Source of the DNA: Bacteroidota bacterium
GTDB lineage: Bacteria; Bacteroidota; Bacteroidia; NS11-12g; UBA955
Length of the DNA: 64,000 nt
Direction of reading: 5' to 3'
Assembly: GCA_030682255.1 (NCBI GenBank)
Contig: JAUXOK010000016.1
Location: 48,492-112,491, forward strand
Both the position numbers and the translations under genes were made by a program. This document shows positions 46,752 through 55,278 of this stretch, one piece after another. Under the pieces are notes generated by a model. That model did not search any database. It saw only the letters and a list, made by a program, of their open reading frames with translations, and was not told the DNA's origin. Position 1 is the stretch's first letter. Each line of letters begins with the position of its first letter.

Positions 46752-49555
46752 TGCGCTACTAACCAATTTTCTCCCCAACCTGCTTCTGCTATTACTGGCA
46801 CTTTGAGTGGAAGTGCATTTTGCATCGCTGTTTTAACCAAGTTGGTTAATAAATCCAATTCATCTTTGTGGGCATCAAATACCAATTCGTCATGCACCTG
46901 AATCAACATCTTTGATTTCAATTGTTGTTGGTTCATCTCCTCATGAATTTTAATCATTGCCAACTTAATCATATCAGCTGCTGTACCTTGTATAGGGGCG
47001 TTAATAGCGTTTCTCTCTGCAAAAGCTCTAACTGTTGCATTAGCTGAATTAATATCTCTTAAATACCTTCTTCTACCCAAAATTGTCTCAACAAAACCAT
47101 CTCTTTTGGCTTGTTCTTTTACCATTTCCATATAATTGCGTATACCAGGAAATTGAATGAAATAATTGTCTATGATTGCTTTGGCTTCGGTTCTGCTAAT
47201 GCCTAAATTTTCTGCTAATCCAAATGCTCCCTGTCCATAAATTAAACCAAAATTCACACTCTTGGCTTTGTATCTTTGTTCTTTACTTACTTCTTCTAAT
47301 GGCACACCAAAAACCTTGGCAGCTGTAGCGCTGTGAATATCAATACTTTTAGAGAATGCATCCATCATACCTTCGTCTTCACTGATGCTAGCAATTACCC
47401 TCAATTCTATTTGGGAATAATCGGCTGATAAAATCAAAAAATCATCATTTCTTGGAATGAAAGCTTTTCTAACTTCTCTGCCTTGCTCTGTTCTGATTGG
47501 TATATTTTGTATGTTGGGATTGGTGCTACTCAATCTTCCTGTAGCAGCAATGGATTGATTAAATGTGGTGTGCACTCTTCCAGTTTTTGGATTAACCAAG
47601 GCTGGCAAAGCATCTACATATGTTGATTTCAGCTTTTGCAAACCTCTAAACTCTAAAATATATTTGACAATATCACTTTTTGACGATAGTTTTTGAAGTA
47701 CATCTTCGCCCGTTTGGTACTGCCCAGTTTTGGTTTTCTTTGCTTTGGGGTCAAGTTGCAATTTATCAAACAAAATCTTACCTAATTGAAGGGGCGATGC
47801 GATGTTAAAATGCTCTCCAGCTAACTCATAAACTTTATTTTCAGCTTCAACAACCTCTTTGCCCAATGTTACAGAATATTGATTTAAAAACGCGCTATCA
47901 ATACGGATGCCTTCTCGTTCCATTTTCGCTAAAACAGGTACAAGTGGCATTTCGATGGTATCAAATAGTTTTTTTCCGTTTTGCGCAATTAACTCATGGT
48001 CCAATATGGTTTTCAATTGAAAAGTCACATCTGCATCTTCTGCTGCATATTCTTTCACTTTTTCGAGGTCAATATCACCCATATTCAATTGATTTTTGCC
48101 TTTTTTTCCAATGAGTGTTTCGATGGATACAGGGTCGTATTGCAAATAATGCCTCGACAAGTCGTCCATATTATGTCTTTTGTCGGGTTCCACAATGTAG
48201 TGCGCCAACATGGTGTCATAAAAAGGCATTTTAACTTCAATGCCATGTGCATGCAACACTTGTAAATCAAACTTTAAGTTTTGAGCAATTTTCAATAAAG
48301 ATGATTCAAATAGAGGTTTGAAAACTTGAAGTTCTTCTGCTTCATTGATAGGAACGTAATAAGCTTCTGATTTTTTATACGACAAGGCTAGACCAACAAT
48401 TTTGCAGTTTAACACATCCAAACCATCCGTTTCTGTATCAAAACAAAACTCTGTTTGTTGCAAAATATTTTCTATTAATTCTTTTTTTTCTAAATCCGAT
48501 TGAACCAAATGATAATCGTGAACCGTATTTAGTATGTGATTAAAAACTTCTAAACTGGGTTCTTCTGCATCATTTTCCACAATTGTTTTTATATCTTTTT
48601 TATCATCAGAACTACTTTGTGGTTGATTAAACAAATCATATACTGGTGCAACCTGAGCCGTAGATTTCACACTCACAACTTCTTCTCCTAAAACCCTTTT
48701 CGTGAGATTCCTAAATTCCAATTCTGCAAAAATCTCTCTGATCGCATCATTGTTATAAGGCCTTAATTCATAATCATCTAAATTGTGATTAATTGGAACA
48801 TTGATATTGATGGTTGCCAAATGTTTTGAAAGAATGGCTTGTTCTTTAAAATTAATTAAATTCTCTTGTTGCTTACCTTTAAACTTATCGGTGTTAGCCA
48901 ATATATTTTCGAGAGAACCATATTCTTGAATTAACTTTTTAGCCGTTTTTTCTCCCATGCCCGGAATGCCAGGAATATTATCTACTGCATCGCCCCAAAT
49001 GGCTAAAATATCGATTACTTGATGAATATGCTCGATTTCCCATTTTTTCAAAACTTCGTTAACGCCCATGATTTCATAATCATTACCCATTCTAGCAGGT
49101 TTAAAAATAAACACATTCTCATTCACTAACTGACCAAAATCTTTATCTGGCGTCATCATATACACTTGACAATCATGACTTCCATCTCTCAAAGCAATAG
49201 TTCCGATAATATCATCAGCTTCGTAACCATCTAGAGTTATAACGGGAATATTAAAAGCTTCAATAATCTTAAAAATATAAGGAATGCTTTTGGATAAATC
49301 CTCAGGCATTTGCTCACGATGGGCTTTGTATGCCTCATAAACCTCATGTCTTTCGGTTGGCGCAGAAGTATCAAAAACAACTGCAATGTGTGTAGGCTTT
49401 TGTTTATTAATAACATCTAGCAAGGTATTTACAAAACCAAACATAGCATTGGTATTTAATCCATAAGAGGTTATACGGGGATTTTGGCTAAAAGCAAAAA
49501 AAGCTCTGTAAATCAAAGCCATACCATCTAACAAAAATAATTTTTTCTGACTCAT
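46748..49555 (-). CDS. polA: DNA polymerase I
   Basis: This 935-residue polymerase has all three domains. The 5' nuclease (1-290) has YKAHREQMPEDL, DGYEADDIIG and TPDKDFGQLV. The 3'-5' exonuclease keeps its acidic motifs (CFDTETDGLD, NLKFDLQVL, YAAEDADVTF), so proofreading should be active. The polymerase has motif A LSADYSQIELRVIAS, motif B RYKAKSVNFGLIYGQG and motif C QVHDELVFD. It fills gaps in repair and removes Okazaki primers. It converges with the second LamG gene with a 4-bp overlap, so no separate terminator is visible. Confidence 0.96.
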   Translation of the reverse strand: MSQKKLFLLDGMALIYRAFFAFSQNPRITSYGLNTNAMFGFVNTLLDVINKQKPTHIAVVFDTSAPTERHEVYEAYKAHREQMPEDLSKSIPYIFKIIEAFNIPVITLDGYEADDIIGTIALRDGSHDCQVYMMTPDKDFGQLVNENVFIFKPARMGNDYEIMGVNEVLKKWEIEHIHQVIDILAIWGDAVDNIPGIPGMGEKTAKKLIQEYGSLENILANTDKFKGKQQENLINFKEQAILSKHLATININVPINHNLDDYELRPYNNDAIREIFAELEFRNLTKRVLGEEVVSVKSTAQVAPVYDLFNQPQSSSDDKKDIKTIVENDAEEPSLEVFNHILNTVHDYHLVQSDLEKKELIENILQQTEFCFDTETDGLDVLNCKIVGLALSYKKSEAYYVPINEAEELQVFKPLFESSLLKIAQNLKFDLQVLHAHGIEVKMPFYDTMLAHYIVEPDKRHNMDDLSRHYLQYDPVSIETLIGKKGKNQLNMGDIDLEKVKEYAAEDADVTFQLKTILDHELIAQNGKKLFDTIEMPLVPVLAKMEREGIRIDSAFLNQYSVTLGKEVVEAENKVYELAGEHFNIASPLQLGKILFDKLQLDPKAKKTKTGQYQTGEDVLQKLSSKSDIVKYILEFRGLQKLKSTYVDALPALVNPKTGRVHTTFNQSIAATGRLSSTNPNIQNIPIRTEQGREVRKAFIPRNDDFLILSADYSQIELRVIASISEDEGMMDAFSKSIDIHSATAAKVFGVPLEEVSKEQRYKAKSVNFGLIYGQGAFGLAENLGISRTEAKAIIDNYFIQFPGIRNYMEMVKEQAKRDGFVETILGRRRYLRDINSANATVRAFAERNAINAPIQGTAADMIKLAMIKIHEEMNQQQLKSKMLIQVHDELVFDAHKDELDLLTNLVKTAMQNALPLKVPVIAEAGWGENWLVAH

Positions 49556-49687
49556 TGAATGGCAAAGGTAATGTTAATTTGTGAAAGCATTATTTGTTCT
49601 GAACTGCTGATTTCTTGTGTTCATTAATTTAAAATAAAAACATAATTTCGGGTATTTTGCATGTGTTAATTCATTAAAAAATATCAT

Positions 49688-49695
49688 TACTTTTG
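49688..49695 (+). promoter_or_regulatory. -7 element before the thioesterase-smpB unit
   Basis: TACTTTTG matches TAnnTTTG. A matching TTG 19-22 bp upstream is not clear (TGTG at 49662-49665). It would give a leader of about 20 bases. Confidence 0.4.
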
Positions 49696-49720
49696 AATCA
49701 TCTATAGCAAATCAATTGAA

Positions 49721-50113
49721 ATGAAACAGCTTTTTAAAATAGGCGATCAGAAAAAATACTCCAAAATTGTAACAGAAAAGGACATTGCGCAATTTGACGA
49801 AGGCACTGTTCATGAAGTATATGGCACATTTGCTTTGGGCAGAGATGCCGAGTGGAGCAGCCGTCTTTTTGTTTTGGATATGAAAGAACATGATGAGGAA
49901 GGTATTGGTACATTTCTAAATATCAAACATCATTCACCTGCATTAATCAATCAGCAAGTTGAATTCTCAGCTACTATTATCAATTTAGACAAAAACAATG
50001 TAGATTGTGAAGTTATTGCATCTGTGAGAGACAGAATCATTGCAGTATGTCAAACTGGTCAAAAAATAATTAAAAAAGAAAAGCTAAATTTGCTGTTCGA
50101 AAGTTTAAAATAA
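49721..50113 (+). CDS. Hotdog-fold thioesterase (FlK-like)
   Basis: This 130-residue protein resembles the hotdog thioesterases related to fluoroacetyl-CoA thioesterase FlK: EGTVHEVYGTFALGRDAEWSS at the N terminus, EEGIGTFLNIKHHSPALI in the central helix/strand, and a C-terminal CEVIASVRDRIIAVCQTGQ. Its substrate is unknown; small acyl-CoA is likely. It is first in a unit with smpB and the following exported protein, with 1 bp between its stop and the smpB start. Confidence 0.75.
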   Translation: MKQLFKIGDQKKYSKIVTEKDIAQFDEGTVHEVYGTFALGRDAEWSSRLFVLDMKEHDEEGIGTFLNIKHHSPALINQQVEFSATIINLDKNNVDCEVIASVRDRIIAVCQTGQKIIKKEKLNLLFESLK

Positions 50114-50114
50114 T

Positions 50115-50564
50115 TTGACACTGAAACCTCTCAATATCTTTAATAAAAAAGCAAACTATGAGTATTTTGTTGATTTAAAATTCACAGCTGGCATAGTACT
50201 CAAAGGCACTGAAGTAAAAAGTATTCGAGAGCACAATGTGAATATTAACGATGCTTACTGTATGCTAGAAGAAGGGGAATTATGGATTAAGAACATGCAT
50301 ATCAGCGTGTTTAAGCAAGGAAGTTATAACAATCACGAACCAATATCTAACAGAAAACTTCTTTTAAGCAAACAAGAACTCAAGAAAATTACCAGTCGTA
50401 TGAAAGAAAAAGGAGTTGCCATATTTCCTTTAAAATTATATGTAAACGATAGAGGGTTTATCAAACTTGATATTGGCGTTGGAAAAGGAAAAAAATCATT
50501 CGACAAAAGAGAAGACATCAAACAAAAAGACATCAAAAGAGAATTGTCTAAAATAAAATTCTGA
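50115..50564 (+). CDS. smpB: SsrA-binding protein
   Basis: This 149-residue protein binds tmRNA and brings it to stalled ribosomes for trans-translation. The SmpB fold is clear: FNKKANYEYFVDLKF, GIVLKGTEVKSIREHNVNI, HISVFKQGSYNNHEP, RKLLLSKQELKKI and the basic C-terminal tail GKGKKSFDKREDIKQKDIKR. The start is a TTG at 50115 (MTLKPLNIF); no in-frame ATG precedes the conserved part. The tail that enters the mRNA channel is complete. No tmRNA gene was found in this window. Confidence 0.93.
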   Translation: MTLKPLNIFNKKANYEYFVDLKFTAGIVLKGTEVKSIREHNVNINDAYCMLEEGELWIKNMHISVFKQGSYNNHEPISNRKLLLSKQELKKITSRMKEKGVAIFPLKLYVNDRGFIKLDIGVGKGKKSFDKREDIKQKDIKRELSKIKF

Positions 50565-51160
50565 TGAATCGCTTATTAATCATATTGTTAGTTTGGGGGA
50601 TACCTCTAATATCCGAAGGACAATTTTTTGGGCATAAAAGTGTTAGTATACATCAAGGCATTATATTATTTAATAATGATATACTCAACAATCCTAACAA
50701 TGCCAATACTAAAAAAAGTTTTGTAAGTGAAGTGGACCACAATCTCAATCTTTCACGTTTTACAACTTTTTCGCCAGGTATTGGTTTTGGCAACTATCAA
50801 AATCCTGACAATCGTTTTGAAACCTACCAAAGCACTAATTTCTTGAGACTAAAAATTGGTTTAACCCTGCATTTACCCCAAAAAATAAACCGATACAAAC
50901 TTAAACCAAACTTGATTTCACCATTTTTCAAAGTGGGATATAATTTTGATGTTTTGAACAACACTTTTAAAGCAATAGGAAACAACAAGGTGAATACCAA
51001 TCTTAGACTATCCATTGGCAATGTATTTCGACTCAGTCATGAATTGGGTTTATTTTGGGAATCCTCCTTAAACCAGCGTGTAAACATCGACTATCGTACT
51101 TTTTTTCAGCACAATTTTGGTTTGTGTATCAATTTGGATGAACGATTGAAAGTGTATTAA
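50564..51160 (+). CDS. Uncharacterised exported protein
   Basis: This 198-residue protein has a signal peptide (about 1-20, ending ISEGQ) and a mature part rich in beta strands with alternating hydrophobic residues (RLKIGLTLHL, PFFKVGYNF, RLSIGNVFRLS), suggesting a small outer-membrane barrel or periplasmic sandwich. It has no recognised domain. Its ATG overlaps the smpB stop (TGATG). It converges with the small lipoprotein gene, only 1 bp separating the stops. Confidence 0.65.
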   Translation: MNRLLIILLVWGIPLISEGQFFGHKSVSIHQGIILFNNDILNNPNNANTKKSFVSEVDHNLNLSRFTTFSPGIGFGNYQNPDNRFETYQSTNFLRLKIGLTLHLPQKINRYKLKPNLISPFFKVGYNFDVLNNTFKAIGNNKVNTNLRLSIGNVFRLSHELGLFWESSLNQRVNIDYRTFFQHNFGLCINLDERLKVY

Positions 51161-51161
51161 A

Positions 51162-51338
51162 TTACCACTTCTTCCTTCGCTTTTCTTTTTTGGAAAACAA
51201 ACTCGAATTTCTTTTGGAGGATTTGGAATTACCTTCGGTCACATTGTTTAAGGTATCACATGATTTTGCTTTACACGCAGGCATAACCATTGTTGAACCT
51301 ATTACCCAAATTGAAATTATCAAATATCTCATCTTCAT
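51162..51338 (-). CDS. Small basic lipoprotein
   Basis: This 58-residue ORF has a hydrophobic N terminus (MKMRYLIISIWVIG), a lipobox-like MPAC (Cys22), a second cysteine (KSCDTL) and a strongly basic tail (SKKEKRRKKW). The composition, the two-part layout and its place 21 bp behind tpiA on the same strand support a real gene, probably read together with tpiA. The lipobox is not ideal (Met at -3, Pro at -2). The function is unknown. Confidence 0.55.
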   Translation of the reverse strand: MKMRYLIISIWVIGSTMVMPACKAKSCDTLNNVTEGNSKSSKRNSSLFSKKEKRRKKW

Positions 51339-51359
51339 GAAATTCTTAAAGTTTAAATC

Positions 51360-52121
51360 CTAAAATGATTTAGCAATATCTATAAAATCTCTTGAATTGA
51401 GTGCAGCTCCTCCAATCAACGCACCATCAATATCTGACATAGCAAACAAAGATTGGGCATTATCAGGCTTTACACTCCCACCATATAAGATTGAAACATT
51501 GGCTGCAAAATCTGCATTCAGAATTTCTGAAACAACCTTTCTGATGTGAATATGCATTTCATTGGCTTGGTCTGCACTAGCCGTTAAGCCTGTGCCAATG
51601 GCCCAAACAGGTTCGTAAGCAATGATGGTATTAGAAAAGTTTTCTGGTTGCACATCAGCAAGTGCTTGCAACTGTTCTTCAACTACCACAAAATGATTGC
51701 CTTGGTTTCTTTCTTCTAAAGTCTCACCAATGCAATAAACTGGCTTTAATCCGTGGATTAATGCCTTGTTTATTTTTTCTCTACAAGTTGTTGTTGTTTC
51801 ATTAAAATACTGCCTTCTTTCGCTGTGTCCGATCAAAACATATTCTACCTGAATAGATTTTAACATCGATGCCGATATTTCGCCTGTAAAAGCGCCTTGC
51901 TCATTTTGATGCATATTTTGAGCGCCAATTTTAATATTCGAACCTTCTGTTTGTTTAACCAAGGTTTGAAGGTGGATGAAAGGTGGAAATACTAAGATTT
52001 GAGCTTGATTCATCAACTCAGTTTCTGCCATGGTTCTAATTTCGTGCACCAAACCCTGAGCTTCCTGAAGTGTTTTGTGCATTTTCCAATTGCCTGCTGC
52101 TATTTTTTTTCTATTTGTCAT
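51360..52121 (-). CDS. tpiA: Triosephosphate isomerase
   Basis: This 253-residue glycolytic enzyme interconverts dihydroxyacetone phosphate and glyceraldehyde 3-phosphate. Catalytic residues are visible: Asn11 and Lys13 (AAGNWKM), His in VLIGHSERR, Glu in AYEPVWAIGTG, with the phosphate loops ILYGGSVKPDN and GALIGGAAL. The length is normal. It overlaps the upstream GlmU-like gene by 11 bp, so translation is coupled, and the small lipoprotein gene follows. The pgk gene for the same pathway lies 25 kb away. Confidence 0.96.
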   Translation of the reverse strand: MTNRKKIAAGNWKMHKTLQEAQGLVHEIRTMAETELMNQAQILVFPPFIHLQTLVKQTEGSNIKIGAQNMHQNEQGAFTGEISASMLKSIQVEYVLIGHSERRQYFNETTTTCREKINKALIHGLKPVYCIGETLEERNQGNHFVVVEEQLQALADVQPENFSNTIIAYEPVWAIGTGLTASADQANEMHIHIRKVVSEILNADFAANVSILYGGSVKPDNAQSLFAMSDIDGALIGGAALNSRDFIDIAKSF

Positions 52122-53298
52122 TTTTTTCCCAAGTTCTATAATTACTATCTAATTGAAATATATATTCTAAAATGGATTGATCTAAATTTGTTAGTTCTTG
52201 ATTTCTTCTACCCATAACAATTGTGGCAGTTTGAAAAGCTTTTTTGATGCTGTAAGTTTCGAAACCTTGGGCTCCACCCCAACTGAAAGAAGGCACAAAA
52301 TTTCGAGGAAACCCCGAACCAAAAATATTAGCAGAAACACCTACTACTGTACCTGTGTTAAACATTGTATTGATACCACATTTGCTGTGATCGCCCATTA
52401 TTAAACCACAAAACTGCAATCCTGTTTTTTCAAAATTAGCTGTCTCATAATTCCATAGCTTAACGGCTTCATAATTATTTTTTAAATTACTGTTGTTAGT
52501 ATCAGCACCTAAATTGCACCACTCACCTAAAACAGAATTGCCTAAAAAGCCATCATGCCCTTTATTTGAATAAGCAAATATCACAGAATTATTTACTTCG
52601 CCACCAACTTTACTGTAAGCACCTACTGTAGTTCCACTGTATATTTTAGCGCCCATTTTAACCACCCCATGCTCGCCTAAAGCAAAAGGACCTCTAAGCA
52701 TAGAACCTTCCATGATTTCAGCATCTTTACCAATGTAAATTGGACCTTCTGTTGTATTTAAAATAGAAGCTTCAATTTTGGCACCTGCTTCTAAAAAAAC
52801 AGGATAATCTCCTATTTTAATATTTGTAGAACTGAGCGTTTGTGAAACTCTATTAAAACAAAGCAATTCAAAATCGGCTTTAATTTGATTAGCATTCAAT
52901 GTAAACAGCTGATGGGTCCTATCTATGAGGGTTATATCTCCTTCAAATTGAATAGCCTGATTGTTGTGAAGTTGATTTCCTTTACAAGAAAGCAATTGTG
53001 AACCCTTCATCAATGAAGCATTATCATCTAAATGTTTGATAGCTTGAATCAATTCAGTGTTTGGCAATAATCTACCATTGATAAAACAATTGTTATCATT
53101 AGATTTTAGCGGAAACTTAGCTTGCAAATGCTCTGAAGTCAAATAACTATAAGAAGATGTATTAAGATACTTCGACCATTTTTCGGCAATAGTCAAAATG
53201 CCACACAATAAATTAGCAGATGGCCTAGTAAGCGTAAGGGGATATAAATGTTTTAATGACTCATCGTCAAAAAACACAAGATTGGGCATTTCATTCAT
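52111..53298 (-). CDS. GlmU-like sugar nucleotidyltransferase/acyltransferase
   Basis: This 395-residue protein is of the GlmU-like family common in Bacteroidota. The N-terminal part (LVFFDDESLKHLYPLTLTRPSANLLCG) is a degenerate nucleotidyltransferase fold. From about residue 170 a left-handed beta-helix of hexapeptide repeats starts (VFLEAGAKIEASIL, IYIGKDAEIMEGSML, VKMGAKIYSGTTVG). No clear GxGTRM pyrophosphorylase motif is seen, so the nucleotidyl activity is doubtful. The role is probably nucleotide-sugar modification for envelope glycans. Confidence 0.8.
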   Translation of the reverse strand: MNEMPNLVFFDDESLKHLYPLTLTRPSANLLCGILTIAEKWSKYLNTSSYSYLTSEHLQAKFPLKSNDNNCFINGRLLPNTELIQAIKHLDDNASLMKGSQLLSCKGNQLHNNQAIQFEGDITLIDRTHQLFTLNANQIKADFELLCFNRVSQTLSSTNIKIGDYPVFLEAGAKIEASILNTTEGPIYIGKDAEIMEGSMLRGPFALGEHGVVKMGAKIYSGTTVGAYSKVGGEVNNSVIFAYSNKGHDGFLGNSVLGEWCNLGADTNNSNLKNNYEAVKLWNYETANFEKTGLQFCGLIMGDHSKCGINTMFNTGTVVGVSANIFGSGFPRNFVPSFSWGGAQGFETYSIKKAFQTATIVMGRRNQELTNLDQSILEYIFQLDSNYRTWEKNDK

Positions 53299-53335
53299 TA
53301 ATGTTTCAAAATAAGAGAAAAATATAGAGAAAAAA

Positions 53336-53386
53336 AAATCTCAAGTTATTAATAACTTGAGATTTGTATAATACCTTGTGGTATTA
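53336..53386 (-). terminator. Double-hairpin terminator of rpmE2
   Basis: A first hairpin (TAATACC/GGTATTA, 53369-53386) directly follows the rpmE2 stop. A second is a perfect 30-bp palindrome (53336-53365; stems AAATCTCAAGTTA) followed by a T-run in the minus direction. Confidence 0.85.
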
Positions 53387-53388
53387 AA

Positions 53389-53637
53389 TTATTTATTTTC
53401 GTAACGTTTACGGAATTTCTCAACTCTACCTGCAGTATCCACCAAAGTTTGTTTACCTGTAAAGAATGGATGACTTTTGTCAGAAATCTCTAATTTATAA
53501 AGCGGATATTCATTTCCATCTTCCCATTTAGCTGTTTCTTTTGTTTCAACACAACTACGTGTTAAGAACGAATGTTCGCTAGTTAAGTCTTTAAATATTA
53601 CAAAACGATAGTTACCTGGGTGTATACCTTCTTTCAT
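53389..53637 (-). CDS. rpmE2: Type B 50S ribosomal protein L31
   Basis: This 82-residue protein is type B L31, the zinc-free form. Signatures are [17 protein letters not shown] at the N terminus and [25 protein letters not shown] at the C terminus; the four zinc cysteines of type A are absent (one Cys, in TRSCVET). It sits on its own with a strong terminator downstream. In many bacteria type B L31 rises under zinc shortage; in Bacteroidota it is often the only form. Confidence 0.95.
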   Translation of the reverse strand: MKEGIHPGNYRFVIFKDLTSEHSFLTRSCVETKETAKWEDGNEYPLYKLEISDKSHPFFTGKQTLVDTAGRVEKFRKRYENK

Positions 53638-53727
53638 GATTCTTTTTTATTTGGGAGTGCAAAAGTAAGTTGTTTATTTTTTTTAACCAAATTTTTTTTA
53701 CTTATTGATTAAAATACTAAAGCAAAG

Positions 53728-54162
53728 CTAATTCATAAACACACTATATTTTCGTTCTTCATTATCAGTATGGGCAATTTCCATCAACAATGTTGGATAT
53801 TGACTCACAATATCTTCTGCAATTCCGGGCCATTCTATCAAACAGATATTACCTGATTCTAAATAATCTTCAAACCCCATTTCTTCTAATTCTACAACAT
53901 GTTTGATGCGATATAAATCAAAGTGATAAATACTTTCTCCCGAATTTGTTTGGTATTCGTTTACTATGTTAAAAGTGGGACTACTAACAGTTTTTGATAC
54001 GCCCAAAGATTGAAGTAAAGATTGAGTAAAAGTAGTTTTGCCTGCCCCTAAATCCCCTTTCAACAATAAAATGGGTGTTACTTTTAAGAAAGGTTCAATC
54101 AAAACAATTAATTGATTTAAATCATTTTGTTTGAAATGGCGAGAAAAAACCGGATTCGACAA
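53728..54162 (-). CDS. tsaE: tRNA threonylcarbamoyladenosine synthesis ATPase TsaE
   Basis: This P-loop protein of about 144 residues is part of the TsaB-TsaD-TsaE complex that makes t6A in tRNA. Walker A is LLKGDLGAGKTTFTQ, followed by SSPTFNIVNEY, HFDLYRIKHVVELEEMGFEDYL and the C-terminal LIEWPGIAEDI, all typical. I took the TTG at 54162, 7 bp after the M48 stop. The alternative is an ATG at 54237, which would overlap the upstream gene by 68 bp and add a 25-residue unrelated N terminus. tsaB and tsaD are not in the window. Confidence 0.85.
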   Translation of the reverse strand: MSNPVFSRHFKQNDLNQLIVLIEPFLKVTPILLLKGDLGAGKTTFTQSLLQSLGVSKTVSSPTFNIVNEYQTNSGESIYHFDLYRIKHVVELEEMGFEDYLESGNICLIEWPGIAEDIVSQYPTLLMEIAHTDNEERKYSVFMN

Positions 54163-54169
54163 TTCTAGA

Positions 54170-54970
54170 TTATCCTTTCTTTTGATATTTCTGAGCCTCG
54201 GGCAACCACTCTTGCAAATCTTTAACACGTTGTGCATCGCTTGGGTGTGTGCTTAAAAACTGTGGTGGTTTTTCGCCTCCAAGTTTAGCCATTCTTTGCC
54301 AAAAATCAATTGAAACAGCCGGATCGTATCCAGCTAATGCCATAAATACTAAACCCAATTTATCCGCTTCAGTCTCATGTTTTCTAGAGTGTTTTAACAT
54401 ATTTAAATTACCGCCTATTCCAAATGCAATTGAGAAAATATCTTGCGTAGCTTGTGGGCTACCAGAAACAGCTACGCCAATAACCGTTCCCAAACCTTGG
54501 GCTTTCATCATTTGTGTCATTCTTTCGTTACCGTGCTTGGCAACAGCATGAGCTATTTCATGACCCATCACAACAGCCAAACCCTGCTCATCCTGAGTTA
54601 TAGGCAGAATTCCTGTGTAAAAAACCACTTTGCCACCTGGCATACACCATGCATTAACGGTTTTGTCTTCAACGGTGTTAAATTCCCATTTAAAAGTAGA
54701 TATCAATTTATCGTATTTACCATTTTGATAAGTTTTGAAGAAACTAATAATAGAAGTAGAAATATTATTCCCCACTTTTTTAACTAAATCGCTTTGAGGT
54801 GTATTGTTTAATACTTTGTTTTGTGCTAAAAACTTTCTGTATTCATCTTCACTCATCACCATTAATTCAGATTCGCTTGCCCAAGTAGTTTGTTTTCTGC
54901 CTGTAATTGGCACTTTGGTGCATGCGCTGAAAAGCGTAACCGCAATTAATATATATAATATTTTCTTCAT
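54170..54970 (-). CDS. M48 family metallopeptidase, lipoprotein
   Basis: This 266-residue lipoprotein (lipobox FSAC, Cys17) is an M48 peptidase like LoiP and BepA, which degrade misassembled outer-membrane proteins. The zinc site is HEIAH in VMGHEIAHAVAKHGNERM, with the third ligand in KHETEADKLGLVFM. The C terminus has LSTHPSDAQRVKDL, typical of the family. The ATG at 54970 is the first with the signal peptide; a frame from 55048 runs upstream without a signal. It lies 26 bp downstream of clpS. Confidence 0.92.
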   Translation of the reverse strand: MKKILYILIAVTLFSACTKVPITGRKQTTWASESELMVMSEDEYRKFLAQNKVLNNTPQSDLVKKVGNNISTSIISFFKTYQNGKYDKLISTFKWEFNTVEDKTVNAWCMPGGKVVFYTGILPITQDEQGLAVVMGHEIAHAVAKHGNERMTQMMKAQGLGTVIGVAVSGSPQATQDIFSIAFGIGGNLNMLKHSRKHETEADKLGLVFMALAGYDPAVSIDFWQRMAKLGGEKPPQFLSTHPSDAQRVKDLQEWLPEAQKYQKKG

Positions 54971-54996
54971 GATTTTATAATTGTCAAAATGTGTGC

Positions 54997-55278
54997 CTAA
55001 ACCAATTCTATTTGTGCACTTAACCCTGAATCGCACAAAGCAGTGCATTTTGGTTCTAAATTAGAATATGAACCTTGCTTAACTGAGCATTGTCCTTTTG
55101 TATGCACTATCCAAGCGCATTGTTCTGCTTGCACAACTTCGTGTCCGCAATATTTCATCAAACATTCTATAACATGGTCGAATGTATTATAGTCATCATT
55201 GTATAGGATTAACTCAAAACCGCTATCGATAGCTACTTCTTCTAGTACTTCGGTGAAATGTTTTTCTTTTAAGCTCAT
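54997..55278 (-). CDS. clpS: ATP-dependent Clp protease adaptor ClpS
   Basis: This 93-residue N-degron adaptor brings N-end rule substrates to the ClpA/ClpC chaperone. Signatures are LILYNDDYNTFDHVIECLMKY with the substrate-pocket Asn-Asp pair, the helix QAEQCAWIVHTKGQCSV, and the Bacteroidota C-terminal TALCDSGLSAQIEL. No clpA or clpC gene is adjacent. It overlaps plsY by 4 bp (ATGA), so the two are translationally coupled. Confidence 0.9.
   Translation of the reverse strand: MSLKEKHFTEVLEEVAIDSGFELILYNDDYNTFDHVIECLMKYCGHEVVQAEQCAWIVHTKGQCSVKQGSYSNLEPKCTALCDSGLSAQIELV

Noticed and set aside
54249..54787. Plus-strand ORFs across the M48 peptidase gene
   Set aside because: They are antisense to a well-supported gene with a full zinc-binding motif, and have no promoter or family pattern.
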